A stretch of 10,018 nucleotides of DNA from an uncultured Clostridium sp. GTDB lineage: Bacteria; Bacillota_A; Clostridia; TANB77; CAG-508. The stretch spans positions 1-10,018 of the forward strand of contig CAMLYR010000051.1 in assembly GCA_946491915.1 (NCBI GenBank), given 5' to 3'. A program made the translations under genes and the position numbers. The notes beneath the pieces are model-generated. The model ran no database searches. It saw only the letters and a list, made by a program, of their open reading frames with translations, and was not told the origin of the DNA. Below, piece by piece: positions 1 to 6,643 of this stretch; the first letter of the stretch is position 1, and each line of letters begins with the position of its first letter.

Positions 1-1462
1 CTATCTCATAAACTAGTGATGTATTGAATATGAAGTTTGCTTCTTCTTGAAATGGGAATATATTTTTCTTTTCTCCCTCATTTACTTTATTCCATGTTGC
101 AATTGTATTTTTTGCTGAATATCCTCTAAATTGATAATCTCTTACAATTCTTCTAATTAATCTGGTATCTGTTGTAGATATTCTATTAAATCTGTCTAAA
201 TTTAATACGGTTAATGCACTAATATATACTTTATATTTTTGTTCTGCAGGTATTTTGCTTGTTAATTTATCATTTAAGCAGTGGATTCCTTCTATAACCA
301 ATACTTCGTCTTCTTCTAATTTTAATTTTTTACCATTGTATCTTTTGGTCCCTACATGAAAATCAAATTGTGGCATTTCTACTTCTTCACCATTTAATAA
401 TCTTGTTAAATGATCATTAAATAATTCTAAATCGATTGCCTCTAAACATTCAAAATCATATTCTCCATTTTCATCTCTTGGTGTATCTTTTCTTTCTACA
501 AAATAATTATCTACAGAGATAGTTACTGGTTTGATTCTATTTAACTTTAACTGAATCCCCAATCTTTGTGCAAAAGTTGTTTTTCCTGATGATGATGGAC
601 CTGCAATTAATACCATTTTTATATTTTTGTTTTTGGCTATATTATCTGCAATTTTCGCTATTTTCTTTTCATGTAAAGCTTCTGCCAATAAAATGATATC
701 TTTAACATTTCCTTCCTCTATCGCTTGATTAATTCGATATACTCTATCGATATTTAAAATTTTATTGATATCATCATATTCTTCCATAGCCCATGCTATT
801 TTTTTATTCTTTACGAATTTTGGCATTCTCTCTGGATCACTTTGACTTGGATATCTTACCAAAAATCCATCATTATATTTTACAATTTCAAATATTTTTG
901 TAATTCCTGTTCTATTAGCTAATGTTCCATAACAATAGTTATAATAATCTTCACAGTAATACATAAAAATTTCATTATTATCTTCTAAATCTAACTGTAA
1001 TCTTCCTTTTGAGGTTTCTGTTTCATTAAAAAATTTTGTTGCTTCCTCTCTATTCATAATCACTTGTCTGATAGGCAAATCTTCTTTTACGATTCTTCTA
1101 ACCTCTTGTGCTAATTCTTCTAAAAATTCATCTGTTACTTTTTCATCTATTAAATCACAAAACATCGCATTTGATAATTGATAATTCACTTCCATTTTCT
1201 TATTAGGACATATCTTCTCAAATGCTTTTCCTACTATATATACTAATGTCCTTCTATAAACCTTCATTCCTTCTTTTGAAGAAATATCAATTAATTCTAT
1301 TTTTCCATCTTCTTCTATTATAGACTCTAAATTTTTGTATTCATTATTAAAAATAGCAGCTACGACTGTATATTCACTATTTTCAATTTCCTCTTTTAAT
1401 ATTTCACTAATTGTCTTTGGTTTATCTAATTCGATTGTCTTGTCTTTATATTGTATCTTCAT
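1..1462 (-). CDS. TGS-domain nucleoside kinase (uridine kinase family), 3' end cut by the window
   Basis: This frame stays open from an ATG at 1462 down to base 1, giving 487 codons with no stop, so the C-terminus lies outside. An AAAGGAGG site sits just upstream of the ATG. Residues 1-60 look like a TGS (ubiquitin-like) domain. Residues about 65-200 match the second additional domain found in threonyl/alanyl-tRNA synthetases. From about 280 the chain is a P-loop kinase with GPSSSGKTT at 288-296, then SVDNYF at 316-321 and the VIEGIH Walker-B-like strand at 389-394, as in uridine kinase/phosphoribulokinase proteins. Proteins of this layout are widespread in Clostridia and usually run near 550 residues, so about 60 are missing. 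By family it should phosphorylate a nucleoside, probably uridine/cytidine, in the cytoplasm. The substrate is inferred, and the role of the synthetase-like front half is not known to me. Confidence 0.88.
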   Translation of the reverse strand, partial: MKIQYKDKTIELDKPKTISEILKEEIENSEYTVVAAIFNNEYKNLESIIEEDGKIELIDISSKEGMKVYRRTLVYIVGKAFEKICPNKKMEVNYQLSNAMFCDLIDEKVTDEFLEELAQEVRRIVKEDLPIRQVIMNREEATKFFNETETSKGRLQLDLEDNNEIFMYYCEDYYNYCYGTLANRTGITKIFEIVKYNDGFLVRYPSQSDPERMPKFVKNKKIAWAMEEYDDINKILNIDRVYRINQAIEEGNVKDIILLAEALHEKKIAKIADNIAKNKNIKMVLIAGPSSSGKTTFAQRLGIQLKLNRIKPVTISVDNYFVERKDTPRDENGEYDFECLEAIDLELFNDHLTRLLNGEEVEMPQFDFHVGTKRYNGKKLKLEEDEVLVIEGIHCLNDKLTSKIPAEQKYKVYISALTVLNLDRFNRISTTDTRLIRRIVRDYQFRGYSAKNTIATWNKVNEGEKKNIFPFQEEANFIFNTSLVYEI

Positions 1463-1492
1463 AAAATTCCTCCTTTTGTTTTTTCCTAATTT

Positions 1493-1521
1493 ATTGTATA
1501 TGAAATCAAGTTTTAAGTCAA
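1493..1521 (-). promoter_or_regulatory. Sigma-A promoter of the nucleoside kinase gene
   Basis: On the minus strand TTGACT (1521-1516) and TACAAT (1498-1493) are separated by exactly 17 bases. The predicted start lies near 1486, leaving a leader of about 25 nt that carries the AAAGGAGG ribosome site. This shows that the kinase begins its own transcription unit. Confidence 0.7.
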
Positions 1522-1675
1522 GCATCGTACAAAATTGCAGAATCTATGACTTTTCATTATCAATTAAGTGAGCAATTCCTAGAAAATATATATTATATTT
1601 TAAACGGTTTTCGTGGGGACAGACACACTACCTACTGTTAATAATAAACAATTTTTTCTATGAATAAATATTTTA
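1522..1675. other. Intergenic stretch between divergent nucleoside kinase and spore protein genes
   Basis: The full gap between the two start codons is 307 bp, and both ends are occupied by promoters and ribosome sites. The middle is very AT-rich. It holds a perfect 8-bp inverted repeat (AAAATATA/TATATTTT with a 3-base loop, 1583-1601) followed at once by GTGGGGACAGACAC (1613-1626), which stands out by its G+C content. I see no open frame with a ribosome site and no RNA gene here. The GGGGAC motif may be a remnant of a dispersed repeat, since a similar one occurs after glyS. Confidence 0.4.
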
Positions 1676-1705
1676 TGAATATAAAGTTTATTTTTGGATA
1701 TATTT
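1676..1705 (+). promoter_or_regulatory. Possible forespore (sigma-G/F type) promoter of the SspH-like gene
   Basis: TGAATA at 1676-1681 matches the -35 consensus of the forespore sigma factor sigma-G, and a TATATTT stretch lies 17 bases downstream. The -10 half fits the CATACTA consensus only loosely, and another TGAATA occurs at 1661-1666, so the exact promoter is uncertain. Forespore control is expected for spore proteins of this class. Confidence 0.35.
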
Positions 1706-1769
1706 TAATTAGAAACATTTTGTACCAAAAGATAATCTATTTATTTTTAATTAAGAGGAGGAATTGTTT

Positions 1770-1952
1770 ATGGATATTTCTAGAATTCATTCTATATTAG
1801 CTAATAAAGAAAAGTGTGATGTATTTTATGAGGATAGACCTGTATGGATTCAAGGTGTAAATGACAATATCGCTAAAGTGGGTTTTATTGACAATTTTGA
1901 AGAAAAGGATGTTTTTATCCAAGATTTATATGAAAGGAATTTATATAATTAA
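1770..1952 (+). CDS. sspH: Small acid-soluble spore protein, SspH family
   Basis: The protein has 60 residues. The start is the ATG at 1770, eight bases after AGGAGG (1756-1761). A TTG six bases earlier is too close to that site. The chain opens MDISRIHSILANKE, carries the PVWIQGVND block in its first half and ends in an acidic strand-rich segment. This layout matches the minor spore protein family SspH (a MD.xRA-like start, a PVWI-type motif and about 58-60 residues). Such proteins are made in the forespore and stored in the spore core, and their exact job is poorly defined. The gene stands alone, divergent from the nucleoside kinase, and ends before a hairpin at 2038-2073. The family call rests on recalled sequence features, not on a search. 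Confidence 0.75.
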   Translation: MDISRIHSILANKEKCDVFYEDRPVWIQGVNDNIAKVGFIDNFEEKDVFIQDLYERNLYN

Positions 1953-2037
1953 GACAAATACTATAAAGCAATTATCTTTGTAAAAATATTTTTTATCTTA
2001 ATGAATTGTTTATCCGAATATTAAAACAATGGATAAA

Positions 2038-2073
2038 GAAGAAGGAACCAAAAATTTTTCTGGTTCCTTCTTC
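2038..2073. terminator. Hairpin between convergent genes, likely bidirectional terminator
   Basis: A perfect 13-bp stem (GAAGAAGGAACCA / TGGTTCCTTCTTC) closes a 10-base AT loop. It lies between the spore protein gene (+) and the 88-aa gene (-). U-tracts are short on both sides, a little better on the minus strand, so it may work as a terminator or as an mRNA 3' end barrier. Confidence 0.6.
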
Positions 2074-2090
2074 TCCTTGCAATTCGTTTT

Positions 2091-2357
2091 TTAGTAGTCA
2101 TACATGATTCTGTCTACTGAATGAACTATTGTCGGTAAATGTAACGTCCTACATAACTCTTCTGCCTCTCGGTTTGTGGATGTATAATCTTCAAGTTTTT
2201 CTTTAACTTTCTGGATTTTTTCTTCATCCACATCATAGTATGTTGATTGTGCAAAAAATTCATTATCAATCTTATACTCTATGATAATTACTCTTCTGTT
2301 GTCTTTGTTACTTTCTTCCCGTATTTCAAATCCATTAACAGCTCTGACTTTACTCAT
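2091..2357 (-). CDS. Conserved-looking 88-aa protein of unknown function
   Basis: The start ATG at 2357 follows a strong AAGGAGG site and a clear upstream promoter, so the gene is probably real. I do not recognise the family. The protein is cytoplasmic in character, with no signal peptide or membrane segment. Residues 1-45 look like beta strands (a VIIIEYKI core). Residues 43-72 (DVDEEKIQKVKEKLED and onward) look helical and highly charged. One cysteine (LCRTLH) lies near residue 69. It sits between the ABC-F gene and a convergent spore protein gene, 82 bp after the ABC-F stop, and has its own promoter, so neighbour-based guesses about function are weak. Confidence 0.7.
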   Translation of the reverse strand: MSKVRAVNGFEIREESNKDNRRVIIIEYKIDNEFFAQSTYYDVDEEKIQKVKEKLEDYTSTNREAEELCRTLHLPTIVHSVDRIMYDY

Positions 2358-2404
2358 ATTCTTCCTCCTTGTGTTGTTTTTACTACAAAGTTATCTTAGG
2401 AAGT

Positions 2405-2433
2405 ATTGTATCATAAATATCCTCTAAAGTCTA
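2405..2433 (-). promoter_or_regulatory. Sigma-A promoter of the 88-aa gene
   Basis: On the minus strand TAGACT (2433-2428) and TACAAT (2410-2405) are 17 bases apart, located in the short gap after the ABC-F stop codon. I see no terminator between ABC-F and this promoter, so read-through transcription is also possible. Confidence 0.6.
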
Positions 2434-2439
2434 TTAAAT

Positions 2440-4365
2440 TTAAAGTTTATTGTTCAAATTTTCCCATTCTTGCATTTTATCTTCTATTTCTAGATTGATT
2501 TTTTGTATATCTTCCTGTAATTCATTTAATTTTATGTAGTCTGAAGCTATTTCTTCTTTCATCATTTCTTTTTCAATATCTTGAATTTTCTTTTCCTTGT
2601 CATTTATTTCTTGTTCGATTTTATTCATCTTGTTTTGTATTCGATTTCTTTCTTTTTCGATAAAGTATGAATTGGTTTCTTTTTTCTTATTTTTTTCATT
2701 CAAGTTTGTTTTTTCTTCTACTGTATTGGAATTCTGTAATTCTTCCGTTGTATCTTTATGGTTTTCTTTATACTCTAAGAATTCCTGATAATTTTTATGA
2801 TAAAAAGTTGCTTTTCCATTATCAAATTCTAATATACAATCTGCAAGTTTATTTACAAAATATCGATCATGAGATACAAAAATCAAAGTTCCTGTATACT
2901 CTTTTAATATGTTTTCTAAACTCTCTTTTCCCATAATATCCATGTGATTAGTTGGTTCATCTAGTAATAACACATTGGGTTCGCTTTTTAAAATTTTGCA
3001 CAACTGCAAGCGCCCTCTTTCTCCTCCTGATAATACATTTATTTTTTTGAATACCTCCTCTCCTGTAAAAAGAAAGGTTCCTAATAAAGTTCTTGCTTGT
3101 GTTGTTGTTAACTCTGGAAAGTTTTGCGTTATTTCTTCAAATACTGTATTTTCCGGATTTGAAAATTCCATCTGTTGATCAAAATATCCTGTTTGCACAT
3201 GATATCCATACTCAAATTCTCCCTTAATTTTGGGTATATCTCCATTCAATGTTTTTAATAAAGTGGATTTTCCTGTTCCATTTTCTCCAATAATGGCTAG
3301 TTTCTGTCCTTTATATAATTCAAAGGATACTTCTGCAATTGGCTTATCATATCCTATTTCTAACTTATCTACTTTTAATACCATTTTTCCACTTTGTACT
3401 TTTACATCAAAATTCGCATAAAATGTTTTCAAATCATATTCTTCTGGCTTTTCTATAATTGTCATTTGTTCAATCTTTTTTAATTTGGATAATGCCATTT
3501 TAGCCTTGGTTGGCTTATATCGAAATCTATCTGCAATGGCTTGCAATCTTTTGATTTCTGCTTGTTGATATTCATAATCTTTTAATTGCTTTTCATATCG
3601 TTCTTTTTTTAGTCTTTCAAAATCTGTATAATTCCCTGTATATTCTACCATACTGGCATATTCTATCTCATATACTTTATTAACAATCTTATCTAAAAAC
3701 ATTCTATCATGTGAAACAATCACAACTGCTTTTGGATAATTTTTTAAATAATTTTCCAGCCATTCAATTGCTACAATATCCAAATGGTTTGTTGGTTCAT
3801 CTAGTAATAAAATATCTGGCTTGCTTAATAATAACTTTAAGAAAGCAATTTTTGTTCGTTGTCCTCCAGAAAATTCACTTATTTTTTTATGTTTATCCTC
3901 TTCTTTAAATCCAAACTTTTTAATCGCTATTTCATATTCTTTTTTATACACATATCCACCTTGCATTTCATATTGTTCTAAGGCATTTGTATATTCTTTT
4001 ATGAGTTTTTCATCTGTATTTTTTTGCAAGGCTTTTTCTTTTTCTTGTATTCTGTTTTCTAAGTCTAAAATTGGTTTATAAACTTCTAATATTTCCTCTA
4101 ACATAGTTTTATTAGAATTTTCAAAATTCATTTGTTTCAAATATCCAATGACAGGATTTCCTTGTTTATATATATGGAATTTTTCTTCTCCAATCCCCTC
4201 TTCTAAAATATCATTATCAATAATGGCATTTAAAAAAGTGGTTTTTCCTGCTCCGTTTCTTCCGATAATCGCTATTTTATCTTTTTCTTTTATTTCAAAA
4301 TTTATTTCTTCTAATATCGTTTCAGCTCCATAAGATATAGAGCCATTGACAATTCTGTAGTTCAT
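2440..4365 (-). CDS. ABC-F family ATPase with coiled-coil C-terminus (ribosome-associated)
   Basis: I take the ATG at 4365 as the start because AGGAAGAGAG precedes it and the typical ABC-F beginning follows. This gives 641 residues. An in-frame ATG at 4461 lies inside a palindrome and lacks a ribosome site. Domain 1 has Walker A GRNGAGKT (35-42), signature SGGQ (166-169) and Walker B LLLDEP (186-191) followed by TNHLD. A charged helical linker (about 245-305) corresponds to the segment that reaches the P-site tRNA. Domain 2 has GENGTGKS (360-367), SGGE (446-449) and a second LLLDEP (466-471) with TNHMD. The tail from about 535 is a Lys/Glu-rich coiled coil. There are no membrane segments, so it is not a transporter. 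Family members act on the ribosome in translation or antibiotic resistance. The exact subgroup (YdiF/Uup-like is my guess) cannot be fixed here. It lies 146 bp downstream of glyS and no strong promoter is visible between them. Confidence 0.9.
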   Translation of the reverse strand: MNYRIVNGSISYGAETILEEINFEIKEKDKIAIIGRNGAGKTTFLNAIIDNDILEEGIGEEKFHIYKQGNPVIGYLKQMNFENSNKTMLEEILEVYKPILDLENRIQEKEKALQKNTDEKLIKEYTNALEQYEMQGGYVYKKEYEIAIKKFGFKEEDKHKKISEFSGGQRTKIAFLKLLLSKPDILLLDEPTNHLDIVAIEWLENYLKNYPKAVVIVSHDRMFLDKIVNKVYEIEYASMVEYTGNYTDFERLKKERYEKQLKDYEYQQAEIKRLQAIADRFRYKPTKAKMALSKLKKIEQMTIIEKPEEYDLKTFYANFDVKVQSGKMVLKVDKLEIGYDKPIAEVSFELYKGQKLAIIGENGTGKSTLLKTLNGDIPKIKGEFEYGYHVQTGYFDQQMEFSNPENTVFEEITQNFPELTTTQARTLLGTFLFTGEEVFKKINVLSGGERGRLQLCKILKSEPNVLLLDEPTNHMDIMGKESLENILKEYTGTLIFVSHDRYFVNKLADCILEFDNGKATFYHKNYQEFLEYKENHKDTTEELQNSNTVEEKTNLNEKNKKKETNSYFIEKERNRIQNKMNKIEQEINDKEKKIQDIEKEMMKEEIASDYIKLNELQEDIQKINLEIEDKMQEWENLNNKL

Positions 4366-4410
4366 TTTCTCTCTTCCTTTTTTATTCTCTTTCTTTTTTC
4401 CACCTCGTAT

Positions 4411-4513
4411 GTTCAGAAAGTCACTCAGATGAACATGGAACCACAATACCTGTGATTCCATATCTTAAGTTTGATTAAATGTCCCAAACAGAAACGTCCC
4501 CAATTGGACATTT
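4411..4513. repeat. Cluster of palindromes between glyS and the ABC-F gene (REP-like)
   Basis: Three inverted repeats lie almost end to end. At 4411-4434, GTTCA/TGAAC arms close a 14-base loop. At 4435-4461 an 11-bp stem with one G-T pair (ATGGAACCACA / TGTGATTCCAT) has a 5-base loop. At 4477-4513, AAATGTCC/GGACATTT arms flank a segment with GTCCC and GTCCCC blocks. The last one overlaps the glyS stop codon. None is followed by a good U-tract, so these do not look like simple terminators. The arrangement resembles small dispersed palindromic repeats, but one window cannot show that it recurs. Confidence 0.5.
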
Positions 4514-5894
4514 AGAATTCTAATTTTTCTTCTAACCAGCTTTCTACCTCATCGATTGGAATTCTAATTTGTTCCATGGTATCTCTATCTCTGATCGTTA
4601 CTGTATTGTCTTCAAGTGTATCAAAGTCTACTGTTAAACAGTATGGTGTACCAATTTCATCTTCTCTTCTATATCTCTTTCCGATACTTCCTGTTTCATC
4701 ATAATCACACATAAATTTCTTTGATAATTTCTCATGTACTTCTTGTGCCTTTTCTGATAATTTTTTAGATAATGGAAGTACTGCTATTTTGAATGGTGCT
4801 AATACTGGATGTAAATGTAATACAACTCTTGTATCTCCTTCACCAATTTCTTCTTCATCATAGCTATTACATAAAAATGCTAATGCTACTCTATCTGCTC
4901 CTAATGATGGCTCTATACAATATGGTACATATTTTTCATTTGTTTCTGGGTCTGTATAGGTGAAGTCTTCTTTTGAAACATTCATATGACTCTTTAAGTC
5001 AAAGTCTGTTCTATCTGCAATTCCCCATAATTCTCCCCAACCAAATGGGAATGTAAATTCGATATCTGTTGTTGCATTACTATAATGTGATAATTCTTCT
5101 TTTGAATGATCTCTTAATCTAATATTTTCTTCTTTGATTCCTAAATCTAATAACCATTTTTTACAGAATTCTTTCCAATATGCATGCCATTCTAAATCTG
5201 TTCCTGGTTTACAGAAGAATTCTAATTCCATTTGTTCAAATTCCCTTGTTCTAAATGTAAAGTTTCCAGGTGTGATTTCATTTCTAAAGGCTTTTCCGAT
5301 TTGTGCAATTCCCATTGGTAATTTTCTTCTTGTTGTTCTCATTACATTTTTAAAGTTTACAAATATACCTTGTGCTGTTTCTGGTCTTAAATAGATTTCT
5401 GCTGTTTTATCCTCTGTTACGCCTTGGAATGTTTTAAACATTAAATTGAATTTTCTGATATCTGTAAAATTTGTTTTTCCACAATTTGGACATGGTATTT
5501 TATTTTCGTTAATGAAATCTATTAATTCTTGGTCAGACATACCATCTGCAATCATATCTTTTCCATTATCATGTGCCCATTCTTCTATTAATTTATCTGC
5601 TCTATGTCTTGTTTTACATTCTTTACAATCAATTAATGGGTCGGAAAATCCTCCTACATGTCCTGAAGCAACCCATGTTGTTGGATTCATTAAAATAGCG
5701 GCATCTAATCCTACATTATATTTACTTTCTTGTATAAATTTCTTTCTCCATGCCATTTTGACATTGTTTTTTAGTTCATTTCCTAAAGGTCCATAATCCC
5801 AAGTATTGGCTAACCCTCCATAAATTTCTGAACCTGGGTAAATATATCCCCTATTTTTGCAAAGTGCTACTAAAGTGTCCATTGATTTTAACAT
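4512..5894 (-). CDS. glyS: Glycyl-tRNA synthetase, single-chain class II type
   Basis: The 460-residue protein charges tRNA-Gly with glycine in the cytoplasm. The start ATG at 5894 follows GAGGAGG by seven bases, and the N-terminus ([20 protein letters not shown]) is typical of the dimeric eukaryote/Gram-positive type rather than the split glyQ/glyS type. Cysteine pairs C90/C93 and C135/C138 form the expected zinc-like insertion. Motif 2 is at about 203-222 (FRNEITPG followed by an R-E-F-E-Q-M-E block), and motif 3 is EPSLGADR at 328-335. The anticodon-binding domain runs from about 360 to the end. Length is normal and nothing is missing. Expression is controlled by the T-box leader upstream. 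An unusual repeat-rich segment lies between that leader and the gene. Confidence 0.96.
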   Translation of the reverse strand: MLKSMDTLVALCKNRGYIYPGSEIYGGLANTWDYGPLGNELKNNVKMAWRKKFIQESKYNVGLDAAILMNPTTWVASGHVGGFSDPLIDCKECKTRHRADKLIEEWAHDNGKDMIADGMSDQELIDFINENKIPCPNCGKTNFTDIRKFNLMFKTFQGVTEDKTAEIYLRPETAQGIFVNFKNVMRTTRRKLPMGIAQIGKAFRNEITPGNFTFRTREFEQMELEFFCKPGTDLEWHAYWKEFCKKWLLDLGIKEENIRLRDHSKEELSHYSNATTDIEFTFPFGWGELWGIADRTDFDLKSHMNVSKEDFTYTDPETNEKYVPYCIEPSLGADRVALAFLCNSYDEEEIGEGDTRVVLHLHPVLAPFKIAVLPLSKKLSEKAQEVHEKLSKKFMCDYDETGSIGKRYRREDEIGTPYCLTVDFDTLEDNTVTIRDRDTMEQIRIPIDEVESWLEEKLEF

Positions 5895-5920
5895 AACAAT
5901 TCCTCCTCTTTAATTTTATT

Positions 5921-6171
5921 TACTAGTACATGAAAGTTTTTTTGTAGTATGTTTATACGTCGAAGTTTGATGAATGAAATAAAAATGTGCAAGATGCTGA
6001 ATTTTCATCTATTCTCTTAAATCGATTAGATTTATTATATAGTGCATTTTTATGATTTATTTTAAGCCGAAGGTGTACATTTGTACATCGAGGTTTGAAA
6101 TAAATCACGAAAATGTGCTAGATGATGAATCTAATCGATTTAAAACAAAAAAAACTTTCATCCACCTAGTA
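5921..6171. repeat. Inverted-repeat-bounded insert in the glyS leader
   Basis: Plus-strand 5921-5944 begins TACTAG and continues ATGAAAGTTTTTTTG. The reverse complement of 6146-6171 begins TACTAG and continues ATGAAAGTTTTTTTTG, so the segment has ends of about 24-26 bp in inverted orientation. The right-hand end is also the descending arm and U-tract of the T-box terminator. Inside are a 44-base inverted repeat (6019-6062 with 6098-6141, 37 of 44 matching) and a degenerate direct repeat of about 56 bases (5948-6003 and 6075-6130). There is no open reading frame of note. It could be a MITE-like insertion or a local duplication of leader sequence. Confidence 0.6.
6019..6141. repeat. Long imperfect hairpin inside the glyS leader insert
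   Basis: Arms 6019-6062 and 6098-6141 match at 37 of 44 positions. The first 14 bases of each arm (AAATCGATTAGATT) are identical. The 35-base loop contains a perfect small palindrome TGTACA-TT-TGTACA (6074-6087). Transcribed with glyS it would form a large stem-loop downstream of the T-box terminator. Confidence 0.65.
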
Positions 6172-6197
6172 TAACAACCATACTAGGGACGAAAGTT
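6147..6197 (-). terminator. Intrinsic terminator of the glyS T-box
   Basis: On the minus strand AACTTTCGTCC and CTAGTAT pair with ATACTAG and GGATGAAAGTT around a short loop, followed by eight T residues. The 5' arm holds the CCCT that the antiterminator needs, so the two structures exclude each other, as in a standard T-box. Confidence 0.85.
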
Positions 6198-6366
6198 ATA
6201 TTCCGCGTTTCCACCCTAATTCTTAAAACAAAAAGTTTTAAGCACCTTCATTCAAAATCCACTCCAAAGCTCCCCATGTGTATTTACCATTGGTATCTCA
6301 CCTTCACCAACTCTCTTTAAGTAAATATTATCACACTTTTTCTTCTTCACTGCAGATATTTAATTT
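6147..6366 (-). promoter_or_regulatory. T-box riboswitch (glycine) controlling glyS
   Basis: Read on the minus strand the leader has the T-box parts in order. A Stem I region contains AGAGAG and GGTGAGA, with ATTTAC/GTAAAT (6321-6326 with 6282-6287) and TTGGT/ACCAA (6306-6310 with 6290-6294) pairings. Stem III is a perfect 8-bp hairpin CTTAAAAC/GTTTTAAG (6222-6242). The T-box core is AGGGTGGAAACGCGG (6217-6203). The core AGGG can pair with CCCT at 6188-6185 to make the antiterminator, competing with the terminator at 6147-6197. The bulge reads UGGA, whose last A fits the U73 discriminator expected of tRNA-Gly. By alignment with remembered glyQS leaders, the specifier codon is probably GGA (6273-6271). 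Uncharged tRNA-Gly should turn glyS on. The core differs from the usual ACCGCG by one base (AACGCG). Confidence 0.88.
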
Positions 6367-6371
6367 CATAT

Positions 6372-6400
6372 ATTTTATTATCTTTATGAAAAAAAGTCAA
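6372..6400 (-). promoter_or_regulatory. Promoter of the glyS T-box leader
   Basis: On the minus strand TTGACT (6400-6395) and TAAAAT (6377-6372) are 17 bases apart. The predicted start near 6365 sits just ahead of the T-box Stem I. It is divergent from the tRNA-Trp promoter, with the two -35 boxes about 18 bp apart. Confidence 0.7.
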
Positions 6401-6418
6401 TAATTTTCAAAAAAAATA

Positions 6419-6447
6419 TTGATAAAATCATTTTTTTATGCTAATAT
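6419..6447 (+). promoter_or_regulatory. Promoter of tRNA-Trp
   Basis: TTGATA (6419-6424) and TAATAT (6442-6447) are separated by 17 bases. The expected start near 6454 would leave about 14 nt of 5' leader before the mature tRNA. Confidence 0.65.
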
Positions 6448-6467
6448 ATTAATTGTCTTAAAATTAT

Positions 6468-6542
6468 AGGGGTATAGTGTTAATGGTAGCACATCGGTCT
6501 CCAAAACCGCCTGTGAGGGTTCGAGTCCTTCTACCCCTGCCA
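6468..6542 (+). tRNA. tRNA-Trp, anticodon CCA
   Basis: The 75-nt sequence folds as a full cloverleaf. The acceptor stem is AGGGGTA/TACCCCT, the D-arm has GTGT/GCAC, and the anticodon loop CTCCAAA has CCA at 6501-6503. The T-arm is GAGGG/CCTTC with loop TTCGAGT. The discriminator is G73, as expected for tryptophan, and the 3' CCA is encoded. The top pair of the anticodon stem is a T-C mismatch. The gene stands alone with its own promoter and terminator. Confidence 0.95.
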
Positions 6543-6547
6543 CAATG

Positions 6548-6589
6548 GAAACCAGACTGTGCAACAGTTTTATGGTTTCTATTTTTTTA
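6548..6589 (+). terminator. Terminator of tRNA-Trp
   Basis: GAAACCA/TGGTTTC arms (6548-6554, 6573-6579) enclose an inner ACTGT-GCA-ACAGT hairpin, and the structure is followed by TATTTTTTT. It begins six bases after the tRNA CCA end. Confidence 0.8.
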
Positions 6590-6611
6590 TAAAAAATTGA
6601 TTTTCCTATTC

Positions 6612-6643
6612 AATAAAAAAGGAACGATAAATTTTACCGTTCC
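6612..6643 (-). terminator. Terminator overlapping the stop codon of the 66-aa gene
   Basis: On the minus strand GGAACGGTAAAA pairs with TTTATCGTTCC (about 10 bp with one mismatch), followed by TTTTTTATTG. The TAA stop codon (6636-6634) lies in the rising part of the stem, so coding sequence and terminator share bases. Confidence 0.7.

Noticed and set aside
1764..1769. TTG at 1764 as start of the SspH-like gene
   Set aside because: It is only two bases from AGGAGG. The ATG at 1770 has an eight-base spacing and matches the family start.
2440..4365. ABC transporter ATPase
   Set aside because: Two ATPase domains in one chain with a charged linker and coiled-coil tail, no membrane segments and no permease gene nearby indicate ABC-F.
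4366..4461. Extended N-terminus of the ABC-F protein from the ATG at 4461
   Set aside because: It has no ribosome site and lies inside the palindrome at 4435-4461. The ATG at 4365 has a ribosome site and starts at the normal ABC-F beginning.
5446..5796. 116-codon open frame on the plus strand inside glyS
   Set aside because: It is antisense to a clear synthetase gene, has no ribosome site and its composition follows the opposite strand. Other plus-strand frames over glyS, ABC-F and efp are rejected likewise.
5921..6171. CRISPR array or second riboswitch in the glyS leader
   Set aside because: There are only two degenerate direct repeats of unequal spacing, mixed with an inverted copy. There are no regular spacers and no known riboswitch core.
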